Positions 55,736-63,605 of a stretch of 64,000 nucleotides of DNA are shown in pieces. Position 1 is the first letter of the stretch. Every line of letters starts with the position of its first letter. Below the pieces are notes generated by a model. That model was given only the letters and a program-made list of their open reading frames with translations. It had not been told where the DNA came from and did no database searches. The stretch comes from Sphingomonadales bacterium (GTDB taxonomy: Bacteria; Pseudomonadota; Alphaproteobacteria; Sphingomonadales; Sphingomonadaceae), in assembly GCA_016721875.1 (NCBI GenBank), contig JADKHG010000003.1:310001-374000 (forward strand), given 5' to 3'. A program made the position numbers and the translations under genes.

Positions 55736-56850
55736 AGCAAAACCAGCTGGTCCCGGTGCACCAGCACCGAACGTGGCACTGTGCCGAGGATCGCTGCAAG
55801 CTCGCCTGATCGCTTGCCACAGATCAACAGGGCCTCAGCCGCGTCATATTCTGACAGGCCACGGGCAAGAACGTCGCCATCCGGGCCGACGACATCAACG
55901 ACATCCCCACGACGAAAATCACCCTGCACCGAAACCGCACCGGCTGGCAGCAGGCTGCTACCATTACCCAAGGCGCTCACCGCACCGGCATCCACCAAAA
56001 TGCGGCCTTTGACGGTCAGCCGCCCGCCGAGCCAAGCCTTGCGGGCATTGGCCCCTTCGCGAGGGGCAAACCAGGTGGCAGCCGCATCGGCATCAAGCGC
56101 CGCCAGCGGATGATCGCGCAGGCCCGAGGCTATAGCGAGACCAATCCCCGCGCGTGTAGCAATATCGGCGGCGTCGAGTTTCGACTCCATCCCGCCAGAG
56201 CCCATTCCCGATGAAGACCCACCAGCAACCATCGCGCGGATTTTGCCATCGATGCGTTTCACCTGCGGCACGATTTGCGCCTCCGGATCGGCCGGATTGC
56301 GGTCATACAGCCCGTCAACGTCGGACAACAGCACTACCTCCGAAGCGCCAGCTGCCTGCGCCACGCGCGCCGCCAACCGGTCGTTATCACCAAAGCGGAT
56401 TTCCTGGGTCGCGACGCTGTCATTTTCGTTGATCACCGGCACGGCGCCTGCACCCAGCAAACGGTCGAGTGTGGCGGCAATGTTCAGATAGCGACGGCGG
56501 TCTTCCAGATCATCGAGCGTAACCAGCATTTGCGCCGCGGTCAGCCCTTTCGCCTCAAGCAACCCTGCCCATAGTCCTGACAAGATGATCTGCCCAACCG
56601 AAGCCGAAGCCTGCGCATCGGAAAGGCTCGCACGACCGCCCTTTTCCAGCCCCAGCCGCCGCGCGCCCAGCGCAATTGCACCCGAACTGACGATTATAAT
56701 GCGCTGTCCTGCGCTGTGTCGCGCCGCAATATCAGCCACCAATGTCTCTATCCAGCCGCGCCGCACGCGGCCGTCCGGTTCGACAAGCAGCGAGGAGCCG
56801 ACCTTGACGACCAGCAACGGACAGGATGCGGCGTTCAGATGGGAGACCAT
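55732..56850 (-). CDS. proB: Glutamate 5-kinase
   Basis: First step of proline synthesis, phosphorylating glutamate with ATP. 372 residues: amino-acid kinase domain (VVKVGSSLLV, IVSSGAIALGARRLG, NENDSVATQEIRFGDND, SDVDGLYDRNP, GSGGMESKLDAA) and a C-terminal PUA domain (about 285-365, with GRILVDAGAVSAL and GDVLARGLSEYDA). Normal length. Overlaps obgE by 16 bp and cerR by 4 bp, giving the order obgE-proB-cerR. Confidence 0.96.
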   Translation of the reverse strand: MVSHLNAASCPLLVVKVGSSLLVEPDGRVRRGWIETLVADIAARHSAGQRIIIVSSGAIALGARRLGLEKGGRASLSDAQASASVGQIILSGLWAGLLEAKGLTAAQMLVTLDDLEDRRRYLNIAATLDRLLGAGAVPVINENDSVATQEIRFGDNDRLAARVAQAAGASEVVLLSDVDGLYDRNPADPEAQIVPQVKRIDGKIRAMVAGGSSSGMGSGGMESKLDAADIATRAGIGLAIASGLRDHPLAALDADAAATWFAPREGANARKAWLGGRLTVKGRILVDAGAVSALGNGSSLLPAGAVSVQGDFRRGDVVDVVGPDGDVLARGLSEYDAAEALLICGKRSGELAAILGTVPRSVLVHRDQLVLL

Positions 56851-57881
56851 TCACCTTCCTCATTGGTGCCGCTGGACGATTCAACGCTGCTCATGGCTGG
56901 CAGGGCTTCCAATATGCGGTCGAGCACCTTGTCGATACCCTGCCCGGTCGCCCCTGAAATGGAAATTACATCCAGAGCACCGGCCTCGGTCAATTGCGCA
57001 GCGATGTCCGCCATCAATTCTTCATCGAGCAAATCGCCCTTGTTAAGCGCAACAATCTGCGGCTTTTCTTCCAATCCCGCGCCATAGGCTTCCAGCTCTT
57101 CGCACACGGTGTGCCAGGCCTCGATCGGATCATCGCCGGTCGCGTCGATCAAATGGATCAATATCCGACAGCGTTCGATATGGCCCAGAAAGCGATCACC
57201 GACGCCTGCCCCTTCAGCGGCCCCTGCGATCAGTCCCGGTATATCGGCGATGACAAATTCGCGGCCTTTGTGGCTGACCACGCCCAATTGCGGGCGCAAA
57301 GTGGTAAAGGCATAGGCGCCGACCTTGGCCTTGGTGTTCGACACTTTGTTGATGAAGGTCGATTTGCCGGCATTGGGCATACCGACCAGCCCGGCATCGG
57401 CGAGCAGTTTCAGCCGCAGCCAGACATACATTTCTTCGCCTTCCATGCCCGGCTGATGCTGGCGCGGCGCGCGATTGGTGCTGGTTTTGTAACTGGCATT
57501 GCCGCGACCGCCCATCCCGCCTTTCAGAAAGACGATGCGCTGGCCAATCTGCGTCAGGTCGGCGAGCAGGCTGCGCTCCTCATCATCGGCCAAAATCTGT
57601 GTGCCGACCGGAACCTTGATCACCAGATCTTCACCACCCGCACCATAACGGTCACGCCCGGCCCCGCCGGTTCCGCGCTGCGCCTTGAAATGCTGGGTGT
57701 AGCGAAAATCGATCAGCGTGTTGAGACCAGCGACAGCCTCAAAAATTATGTCACCCCCTCGCCCGCCATTGCCGCCATCGGGGCCGCCATATTCAACATA
57801 TTTTTCGCGCCGAAAACTGACCGCACCGGGGCCGCCGGAACCCGAACGGATGTAAATTTTCGCTTGATCTAGGAAATGCAT
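56835..57881 (-). CDS. obgE: GTPase ObgE/CgtA
   Basis: Essential ribosome-associated GTPase. 348 residues: Gly-rich Obg fold (SGSGGPGAVSFRREKYVE, GGRGGDIIFEA, and GGAGRDRYGAGGEDL), then the G domain with G1 GMPNAGKSTF, G3 DIPGLIAGA and G4 NKGD. It lacks a long C-terminal acidic tail. The start MHFLDQAKIYIRSG is the standard one. First of a minus-strand group that continues with proB; the tRNA-Ala gene lies upstream. Confidence 0.97.
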   Translation of the reverse strand: MHFLDQAKIYIRSGSGGPGAVSFRREKYVEYGGPDGGNGGRGGDIIFEAVAGLNTLIDFRYTQHFKAQRGTGGAGRDRYGAGGEDLVIKVPVGTQILADDEERSLLADLTQIGQRIVFLKGGMGGRGNASYKTSTNRAPRQHQPGMEGEEMYVWLRLKLLADAGLVGMPNAGKSTFINKVSNTKAKVGAYAFTTLRPQLGVVSHKGREFVIADIPGLIAGAAEGAGVGDRFLGHIERCRILIHLIDATGDDPIEAWHTVCEELEAYGAGLEEKPQIVALNKGDLLDEELMADIAAQLTEAGALDVISISGATGQGIDKVLDRILEALPAMSSVESSSGTNEEGEWSPI

Positions 57882-57948
57882 GAGCCGCCCATAGGGGAGA
57901 GTGGGCAGAAAGGCCAGACTTTGGGGTTTTGGATGCCAGCGCAGAGGC

Positions 57949-58024
57949 TGGTGGAGCCTAGGGGAGTCGAACCCCTGACCTCTACACTGCCAGTGTAGCG
58001 CTCTACCAGCTGAGCTAAGGCCCC
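57949..58024 (-). tRNA. tRNA-Ala (anticodon GGC)
   Basis: 76 bases including an encoded 3' CCA. The acceptor stem pairs GGGGCCT with AGGCTCC (one G-U). D arm TTAGCTCAGCTGGTAGAGCG, anticodon arm CTACACTGGCAGTGTAG with loop CTGGCAG and anticodon GGC, T arm GGGGTTCGACTCCCC. All stems close, so it is a functional-looking gene. It stands alone between obgE and the zinc-ribbon gene. Confidence 0.96.
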
Positions 58025-58143
58025 ATCATGCCGCGAACAAGGCGGCTATATCGACTTGCGAGGCGCGCCCTTACTCCCGAACGCAGCCAAGTTGCAAGCG
58101 GGAATTTAGCATAAACGCCAACCCCCGCTCACCTTATCTATTT

Positions 58144-58464
58144 TCAGGTCTCAACGCCGCTGTCGTCGTCGCCAGCGGCCACGCCCAGATCTTCGTCACC
58201 GCCAAGATCGACATCATTGTCGGGCGAAACGTCACCGTCAACGGCATCGACATCGATGTCGAGTTCGTCATCGGCCAGATCGGCGTCGTCCTTCTTCTGC
58301 TGCACTTCTTCAAAGGGAAGCGGCTGCTTTGATTTCAGCACGGTTTCGGGCTGCCACTGGTTGCCGCATTCGATGCATTCAACCGGCTCATCCTTGGTCA
58401 GATCGTAGAATCGCGTGCCACATTTCGGGCAAGTGCGCTTCGTTCCCCATTCAGCCTTCACCAT
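58144..58464 (-). CDS. TIGR02300-type zinc-ribbon protein with acidic tail
   Basis: 106 residues. Two CxxC pairs form a zinc ribbon: TCPKCGTRFYDL and VECIECGNQW (about residues 11-35), the pattern of the alphaproteobacterial TIGR02300 family. The C-terminal half is almost entirely Asp, Gly, Val and Glu, a disordered acidic tail. Function unknown; ribosome or RNA-polymerase association is only a guess. It is divergent from aroA, with a hairpin in the gap. Confidence 0.88.
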   Translation of the reverse strand: MVKAEWGTKRTCPKCGTRFYDLTKDEPVECIECGNQWQPETVLKSKQPLPFEEVQQKKDDADLADDELDIDVDAVDGDVSPDNDVDLGGDEDLGVAAGDDDSGVET

Positions 58465-58596
58465 GGTGGGCTCAAATCCTTCTTAAACTGGCTTGGAAAG
58501 ACGATTACCTAATGGAATCGCCATTGATTGGCGGGGCCATTGCCACAGCAGGACGGCGCTGTCAAAAATTTGTGTGCGATATGTTTTAACTATGGG

Positions 58597-58629
58597 ATTC
58601 CCCTCTCTCCTTTAGGGGAGAGGGGGAAT
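58597..58629. repeat. Imperfect hairpin upstream of aroA
   Basis: ATTCCCCTCTCTCC pairs imperfectly with GGGGAGAGGGGGAAT across TTTA, just before the aroA start region. It may be a small intergenic palindrome; it may also mask the ribosome-binding site of a TTG start at 58634. Confidence 0.5.
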
Positions 58630-58666
58630 TGACTTGGCTTCGCATCATCCGCAAAGCACCGGGCCT

Positions 58667-59998
58667 ATGCATGGCACCGATCCCCGCCCCCAAACCTTCA
58701 CCCGTTCAGGCGCATTTCGTGGCACTGTCCGCGTACCCGGCGACAAGTCGATCAGCCACCGCGCGCTGATGCTGTCGGCGCTCGCAGTGGGTGAAAGCCG
58801 GATTACCGGGCTGTTGGAGGGTGAGGATGTGTTGGCCACGGCTGCTGCAATGCGAGCGATGGGGGCACAGATCGAACGTAGTGGCAAAGGCGAGTGGACT
58901 GTCCACGGTGTGGGTGTCGGCGGATTGCTGCAACCCGCAACCGCGCTTGATATGGGCAATAGTGGCACTTCGACCCGGCTTTTGATGGGGCTGGTCGCTG
59001 CCCATGCGATCAGCGCCACCTTCATCGGCGACGCATCACTTTCCAAACGCCCCATGGGGCGCGTTATCGACCCGCTGTCGCTGACCGGCGCAGAGTTTAC
59101 CGCCAGCCCCGGAGGCCGCCTGCCGCTGATGGTGCGCGGATTGTGCCCTGCTGTGCCCATCAGTTACCGGCTACCGGTCGCCAGCGCGCAGGTGAAATCA
59201 GCGATTTTGCTCGCTGGACTGAACACCCCCGGTATCACCGAAGTGATCGAACCCGTTCCGACGCGCGACCATAGCGAACGGATGCTGGCCGGATTCGGCG
59301 CCGATCTGTCGGTCGAAATCGATGCCGACGGCGTCCGCCATATCCGCCTTGTTGGCGAAGCCGAACTGGAACCGCAGCAGATCGAAGTCCCCGGCGATCC
59401 GTCGAGTGCCGCTTTCCCGATTGTTGCGGCGCTGATCACACCCGGCAGTGAAGTGACAGTCACCCATGTCGGCATGAACCCGACCCGCACCGGCATATAC
59501 AAAATGCTTGAGGCGATGGGCGCTGACCTGACTTATTCGAACGAACGTGTGGTCGGTGGAGAGCCTGTAGCCGACATCACCGCGCGGCATTCGGCTCTGA
59601 CCGGCATAGACGTGCCCCCCGATGTCGCGCCGAGTATGATCGACGAATTCCCGGTCTTTTTCGTGGCCGCCAGCATGGCGCAAGGCCGCACCACCACCAG
59701 CGGCCTTGACGAATTGCGCGTCAAGGAGAGCGACCGGCTGGCGCTAATGGCCACAGGCTTGGCCGCGATTGGCGCGAAGGTCGAAGAACGCGAGGACGGC
59801 CTGATCATCGATGGCAGTGGTGGTGAACCCTTGGAAGGCGGCGCAACCATCGCCAGCGCCCTCGACCACCGCATCGCCATGAGCTTCGCGGTGGCTGGGC
59901 AGCATTGCTATCACGGCGTCACCGTGGATGATGTATCGCCGATTGCGACCAGCTTTCCGACTTTTGAGGTGATGCTGGCAGGACTGGCGCGCGCATGA
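58667..59998 (+). CDS. aroA: 3-phosphoshikimate 1-carboxyvinyltransferase (EPSP synthase)
   Basis: Sixth step of the shikimate pathway, making EPSP from shikimate-3-phosphate and PEP. 443 residues from the ATG at 58667; a TTG at 58634 would add 11. Active-site blocks: VPGDKSISHRALM, LDMGNSGTSTRL, DASLSKRPMGRV, and the C-terminal DELRVKESDRL plus DHRIAMSFAVA. It looks like the class II type (as in Agrobacterium) by its VPGDKSISHR-ALML start. Its stop overlaps the cmk start (ATGA). Confidence 0.96.
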   Translation: MHGTDPRPQTFTRSGAFRGTVRVPGDKSISHRALMLSALAVGESRITGLLEGEDVLATAAAMRAMGAQIERSGKGEWTVHGVGVGGLLQPATALDMGNSGTSTRLLMGLVAAHAISATFIGDASLSKRPMGRVIDPLSLTGAEFTASPGGRLPLMVRGLCPAVPISYRLPVASAQVKSAILLAGLNTPGITEVIEPVPTRDHSERMLAGFGADLSVEIDADGVRHIRLVGEAELEPQQIEVPGDPSSAAFPIVAALITPGSEVTVTHVGMNPTRTGIYKMLEAMGADLTYSNERVVGGEPVADITARHSALTGIDVPPDVAPSMIDEFPVFFVAASMAQGRTTTSGLDELRVKESDRLALMATGLAAIGAKVEEREDGLIIDGSGGEPLEGGATIASALDHRIAMSFAVAGQHCYHGVTVDDVSPIATSFPTFEVMLAGLARA

Positions 59999-60624
59999 TC
60001 ATCGCAGTCGACGGCCCAACTGCCTCGGGCAAGGGCACCATCTCCAAAGCGCTTGCCGCGCATTTTGGCCTTCCTTTCATGGATACCGGCATGCTCTATC
60101 GCGCGGTCGGGCGTCAGGTGGCGCTGAATGGTGGCGATGCGGACAATGCCGCCGATGCGCTTGCGGCCTGTGACTTCTCGGATAGCTTGCTCGACAATCC
60201 CGTGCTGCGCGATGAGGCGACCGGTGGGCTCGCCAGCCGGGTGTCGATCCATCCCCAGGTCCGCGCCGCGCTCAACAAACGGCAAGTCGATTTTGCCAAC
60301 CAACCTAGCGGAGCAGTGCTTGACGGGCGCGATATCGGCACGGTGATTGCGCCGCATGCCGATGCGAAGCTGTTTGTCACCGCCACTGCAGAAGTCCGGG
60401 CGCAGCGCCGTTTTGACGAGATGATCTCGCGCGGGCTTGACGTCGATTATGAAAATATCCTCGCCGATATCCGCGCGCGTGACAAACGCGACAGTGAGCG
60501 CGCCGACGCGCCGTTGAAACCCGCTGACGACGCAATGCTGCTCGATACCAGCGATATGGATGCCAAGGAGGCCGTGCAGGCGGCCATCGCTCTGGTCGAA
60601 GCGTGCGTAGACTCTACCCTGTAA
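59995..60624 (+). CDS. cmk: Cytidylate kinase
   Basis: Phosphorylates CMP and dCMP. 209 residues: P-loop DGPTASGKGTIS (about 6-17), MDTGMLYRAVG, the NMP-binding DGRDIGTVIAPHAD and the lid region RRFDEMISRG. The start overlaps aroA by 4 bp. Conserved order aroA-cmk-rpsA supports the call. Confidence 0.96.
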   Translation: MIIAVDGPTASGKGTISKALAAHFGLPFMDTGMLYRAVGRQVALNGGDADNAADALAACDFSDSLLDNPVLRDEATGGLASRVSIHPQVRAALNKRQVDFANQPSGAVLDGRDIGTVIAPHADAKLFVTATAEVRAQRRFDEMISRGLDVDYENILADIRARDKRDSERADAPLKPADDAMLLDTSDMDAKEAVQAAIALVEACVDSTL

Positions 60625-60699
60625 CCCCATTGTCATATCACTGTCGCGCTGCTGAAACCTAGCTTCGCTAATGCTCCCTTCAACAAGGGGACAAACGCC

Positions 60700-60855
60700 A
60701 TGACAACTCTCTCCCAAAGCCTACCGCGCGAAGCCTTTACCGCACCACGCCCGGCCCGTCGCAGCACCGTCGCCGCATGGATGGACCTGTTCTTCGGACC
60801 CGGCCCGATCTGGTGGCGTTTTGTCCGTTGGGGGCAGCGCAACCAGCCAGCCTGA
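60700..60855 (+). CDS. 51-residue protein of unknown function
   Basis: A small frame with a good ribosome-binding site (AAGGGG seven bases upstream) and no overlap with other genes, in the aroA-cmk-rpsA interval. It begins MTTLSQSLPREAFTAP, a basic segment, then an aromatic C-terminal half (AAWMDLFFGPGP, IWWRFVRWGQRN). The Trp/Phe-rich amphipathic part could bind membrane or RNA. No family recognised. Composition fits the neighbouring genes, which favours a real gene. Confidence 0.5.
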   Translation: MTTLSQSLPREAFTAPRPARRSTVAAWMDLFFGPGPIWWRFVRWGQRNQPA

Positions 60856-61000
60856 TGCTGGTGGGAGCAATGCACGAGAATCCTTGCTTGTGCGGGTGGT
60901 TTTCACTATAGGCCGCGCCGTTCAAGCCGCGAAAGCTGCTTTGGAGGCTCGCTTCCGGCGCAGAGGAACGGCGGGGCGTTTGCGATGCAAGACGCCGTCA

Positions 61001-61086
61001 CCCTGAACCTGGTTCAGGGTCCATTTCTCCGTCTCGACCAATGGTCGTTGCTGCAAGATGGATGCTGAAACGCCTTCAGCATGATG
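61001..61086. repeat. Palindromic intergenic element upstream of rpsA
   Basis: Two hairpins: ACCCTGAACCTGGTTCAGGGT and ATGCTGAAACGCCTTCAGCAT. The first recalls the first hairpin of the 95-bp repeats (GTCACCC, then GGGTCCAT). The region 60856-61214 otherwise holds no gene, only the rpsA leader with a likely promoter; TTGGTATTCGGCCAATAG and CCAACCGATTGGCC form short inverted repeats in it. Confidence 0.6.
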
Positions 61087-61214
61087 CCTTTTGTAGTTGC
61101 TAACCCTCTTAAAACGAACGCTTTATTGGTATTCGGCCAATAGGGCAGCTCTGGTCAAAGACCATCGGAACCAACCGATTGGCCGGATAAAATGTAAGTA
61201 AGGAATTTCTCCAT

Positions 61215-62921
61215 ATGGCAAGCATGCCAACCCCCACGCGCGACGATTTTGAAGCGCTGTTAAACGAATCACTTGGTGGTGCCGAAGGTGGCTTTGAAGG
61301 CCGCGTTGTAAAGGGCACCGTTACCGCAATCGAAAATGATCACGCGATGATCGACGTCGGCCTGAAGTCGGAAGGCCGTGTTGCCTTGCGCGAATTCACC
61401 ATGCCCGGCCAGCCTTCAACGCTGCAAGTCGGCGATGAAGTCGAAGTCTATGTCGACCGCGTCGAAAACCTGAACGGTGAAGCCGTGCTGTCGCGCGACC
61501 GCGCGCGCCGCGAAGCCGCTTGGGACAAGCTCGAAGTCGAATTCACTGCCGGCAACCGCGTCGAAGGCGTTATCTTCGGCCGCGTCAAAGGTGGCTTCAC
61601 TGTTGATCTGGGTGGCGCGGTTGCGTTCCTTCCCGGTTCGCAGGTTGATGTCCGCCCGGTGCGCGACGTAGGCCCGTTGATGGACCTCGCCCAGCCGTTC
61701 CAGATTTTGAAGATGGACCGTCGTCGTGGCAATATCGTCGTTTCGCGCCGTGCGATCCTCGAAGAAACCCGTGCCGAACAGCGTTCGGGCCTGATCCAGA
61801 ATCTGGTCGAAGGCCAGGTCATTGACGGCGTCGTCAAGAACATTACCGATTATGGTGCATTTGTTGACCTTGGCGGTATCGACGGCCTGCTGCATGTCAC
61901 CGACATCAGCTACAAGCGCATCAACCACCCCAACGAAGTCATCAACATCGGTGACACCGTCAAGGTGCAGATCGTTCGCATCAACCGCGACACCCAGCGC
62001 ATCAGCCTTGGCATGAAGCAGCTGGAATCGGATCCGTGGGAAAGCGCGATTGCGAAATATCCGGTCGGCGCACGCCTCAAGGGTGCTGTCACCAACATCA
62101 CCGAATATGGCGCATTCATCGAACTCGAAGCCGGCATCGAAGGCCTGGTTCACGTCTCGGAAATGAGCTGGACCAAGAAGAACGTCCATCCCGGCAAGAT
62201 CGTTTCGACATCTCAAGAAGTCGACGTTGTCGTTCTCGACATCGATATGGAAAAGCGTCGCATCAGCCTTGGCATCAAGCAGGCTGTGTCGAACCCATGG
62301 GAAAGCTTCGCAGAAAAGCACCCTGTCGGTTCGCAGGTCGAAGGCGAAGTCAAGAATGCCACCGAATTCGGTCTGTTCATCGGTCTCGACGGCGATGTCG
62401 ACGGCATGGTCCACATGTCGGATATCGCATGGGGCATTTCGGGCGAAGACGCGCTGCACCTGCACCGCAAGGGCGAAATGGTCAAAGCCGTCGTGCTTGA
62501 CGTCGATTCCGAAAAGGAACGCATCAGCCTTGGTATCAAGCAGCTTGAAAAGGGTGCGCCGACCGCTGGTGCCGCCGTTGCAACAAGCGGCATGAAGAAG
62601 GGTGGCACCGTCACCGTAACGGTCCTCGAAGTCCGTGATGGCGGCCTCGAAGTGCAGGCTGGCGAAGATGGCGCAACCGGCTTCATCAAGCGTTCGGACC
62701 TCGGCCGCGACCGCGACGAACAACGCCCCGACCGTTTCCAGGTTGGCCAGAAGTTCGACGCAATGGTCACTGGCTTCGACCGTTCGAAGAAGCCAAACTT
62801 CTCGATCAAGGCGCTGCAACTCGCCGAAGAGAAGCAGGCTGTCGAGCAATATGGTTCATCCGATTCGGGTGCATCGCTCGGCGACATTCTTGGCGAAGCG
62901 CTGAAACAGCGCGGTAGCTAA
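61215..62921 (+). CDS. rpsA: 30S ribosomal protein S1
   Basis: 568 residues with six S1 RNA-binding domains. Repeated domain cores are visible, e.g. GAFVDLGGIDGLLHVTDIS, GAFIELEAGIEGLVHVSEM and GLFIGLDGDVDGMVHMSDI. S1 unfolds mRNA and helps initiation. The ATG at 61215 follows AAGGA. The C-terminal SDSGASLGDILGEALKQ is typical for alphaproteobacteria. A strong terminator follows. Confidence 0.97.
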   Translation: MASMPTPTRDDFEALLNESLGGAEGGFEGRVVKGTVTAIENDHAMIDVGLKSEGRVALREFTMPGQPSTLQVGDEVEVYVDRVENLNGEAVLSRDRARREAAWDKLEVEFTAGNRVEGVIFGRVKGGFTVDLGGAVAFLPGSQVDVRPVRDVGPLMDLAQPFQILKMDRRRGNIVVSRRAILEETRAEQRSGLIQNLVEGQVIDGVVKNITDYGAFVDLGGIDGLLHVTDISYKRINHPNEVINIGDTVKVQIVRINRDTQRISLGMKQLESDPWESAIAKYPVGARLKGAVTNITEYGAFIELEAGIEGLVHVSEMSWTKKNVHPGKIVSTSQEVDVVVLDIDMEKRRISLGIKQAVSNPWESFAEKHPVGSQVEGEVKNATEFGLFIGLDGDVDGMVHMSDIAWGISGEDALHLHRKGEMVKAVVLDVDSEKERISLGIKQLEKGAPTAGAAVATSGMKKGGTVTVTVLEVRDGGLEVQAGEDGATGFIKRSDLGRDRDEQRPDRFQVGQKFDAMVTGFDRSKKPNFSIKALQLAEEKQAVEQYGSSDSGASLGDILGEALKQRGS

Positions 62922-62940
62922 GAATTTCTCTGAAAATTCA

Positions 62941-62976
62941 AAGGGGACTGTACCGTTATGGTGCAGTCCCTTTTTT
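62941..62976 (+). terminator. Intrinsic terminator of rpsA
   Basis: GGGACTGTACC pairs with GGTGCAGTCCC across GTTAT, preceded by A-rich sequence and followed by TTTTTT. It lies 20 bp after the rpsA stop. Confidence 0.88.
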
Positions 62977-63098
62977 CTGCCTGCCCGATTTTACAATTGC
63001 GCAGTTTTACGTTGTAACGCCATCGCAATTCTGTCACCATCCGCGCTCTGGGGGAAAACCGAGTCTTGCTCGGAGGTTGATGTTGGAGGCAGTTGGCC

Positions 63099-63377
63099 AT
63101 GATACGGTCCGAACTGGTAAAGAAGCTTGAAGCTGAAAATCCTGGGCTGACAACCGATGAGGTTGAACGCATCGTTGACCTGTTTTTCAACCAGATCATA
63201 CAGAGACTGGCTGAAGGCGGTCGTGTCGAAATTCGTGGCTTTGGTGCGTTTTCGACACGTGAACGCGAACCGCGCAAAGGTCGGAACCCGCGAACCGGCG
63301 ATGCCGTCGATGTTCCCGCCAAGCGCGTGCCCTATTTCAAACCCGGCAAGGAAGTTCGCGAGCGGCTGAACAAATAG
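63099..63377 (+). CDS. ihfB: Integration host factor subunit beta
   Basis: DNA-bending protein, partner of IhfA; also needed by many tyrosine-recombinase elements. 92 residues from the ATG at 63099 with GGAGG eight bases upstream (a TTG two codons earlier is less likely). Family blocks: IRSELVKKLEAENP, GRVEIRGFGAFSTRE, RKGRNPRTGDAVDVPAK and YFKPGKEVRERL. The position after rpsA is conserved in proteobacteria. It lies 60 bp before a tRNA fragment and integrase. Confidence 0.95.
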   Translation: MIRSELVKKLEAENPGLTTDEVERIVDLFFNQIIQRLAEGGRVEIRGFGAFSTREREPRKGRNPRTGDAVDVPAKRVPYFKPGKEVRERLNK

Positions 63378-63392
63378 CTGCGGCTATTTTTC
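63372..63392 (+). terminator. Intrinsic terminator overlapping the ihfB stop
   Basis: AAATAGC and GCTATTT form a 7-bp stem around TGCG, followed by TT and then CAATTC. The stop codon lies in the left arm. Short but well-formed. Confidence 0.6.
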
Positions 63393-63439
63393 AATTCGTT
63401 ATGGAAATGGCGCCCCGGCTGTGCAATGCGCGGCAGCGT

Positions 63440-63478
63440 GCGGACGTGGCGAAACCGGTAGACGCAACAGACTTAAAA
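63440..63478 (+). tRNA. 5' half of tRNA-Leu (UAA), cut after the anticodon loop
   Basis: Begins GCGGACGTGGCGAAACCGG, the acceptor 5' strand and D arm of a bacterial tRNA-Leu. After the D arm come the left anticodon strand ACAGA and the 7-base loop CTTAAAA with anticodon TAA. The right anticodon strand should be TCTGT; instead the sequence is GCCCA and no variable arm, T arm or acceptor 3' strand follows within the window. So it is a fragment, not a full gene. A tyrosine recombinase crossing over at the anticodon loop would leave such a half. Confidence 0.82.
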
Positions 63479-63483
63479 GCCCA

Positions 63484-63570
63484 TGATTTTCAATAAATAA
63501 CTCAAAAAATCGTTGAAAATCAGTCATATTTTGATATAATTGCCTCATAAGGCCAGTTACACAGGCCTTA
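63484..63570. repeat. Inverted repeats between tRNA fragment and integrase, att-region candidate
   Basis: TGATTTTCAA (63484-63493) and TTGAAAATCA (63513-63522) are a perfect 10-bp inverted pair with 19 bases between. TAAGGCC (63548-63554) and GGCCTTA (63564-63570) are a second perfect pair. Such arrangements fit recombinase core and arm sites or a regulatory hairpin before the integrase gene. The segment is AT-rich compared with ihfB. Confidence 0.5.
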
Positions 63571-63605
63571 CACAAATTGCACAGTTTTCACATGCCGAGG
63601 CAGAT

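Noticed and set aside
61416..62849. 477-residue frame on the minus strand opposite rpsA
   Set aside because: Antisense shadow of a highly biased coding sequence; Asp/Ala/Val-rich without motifs, and rpsA is certain.
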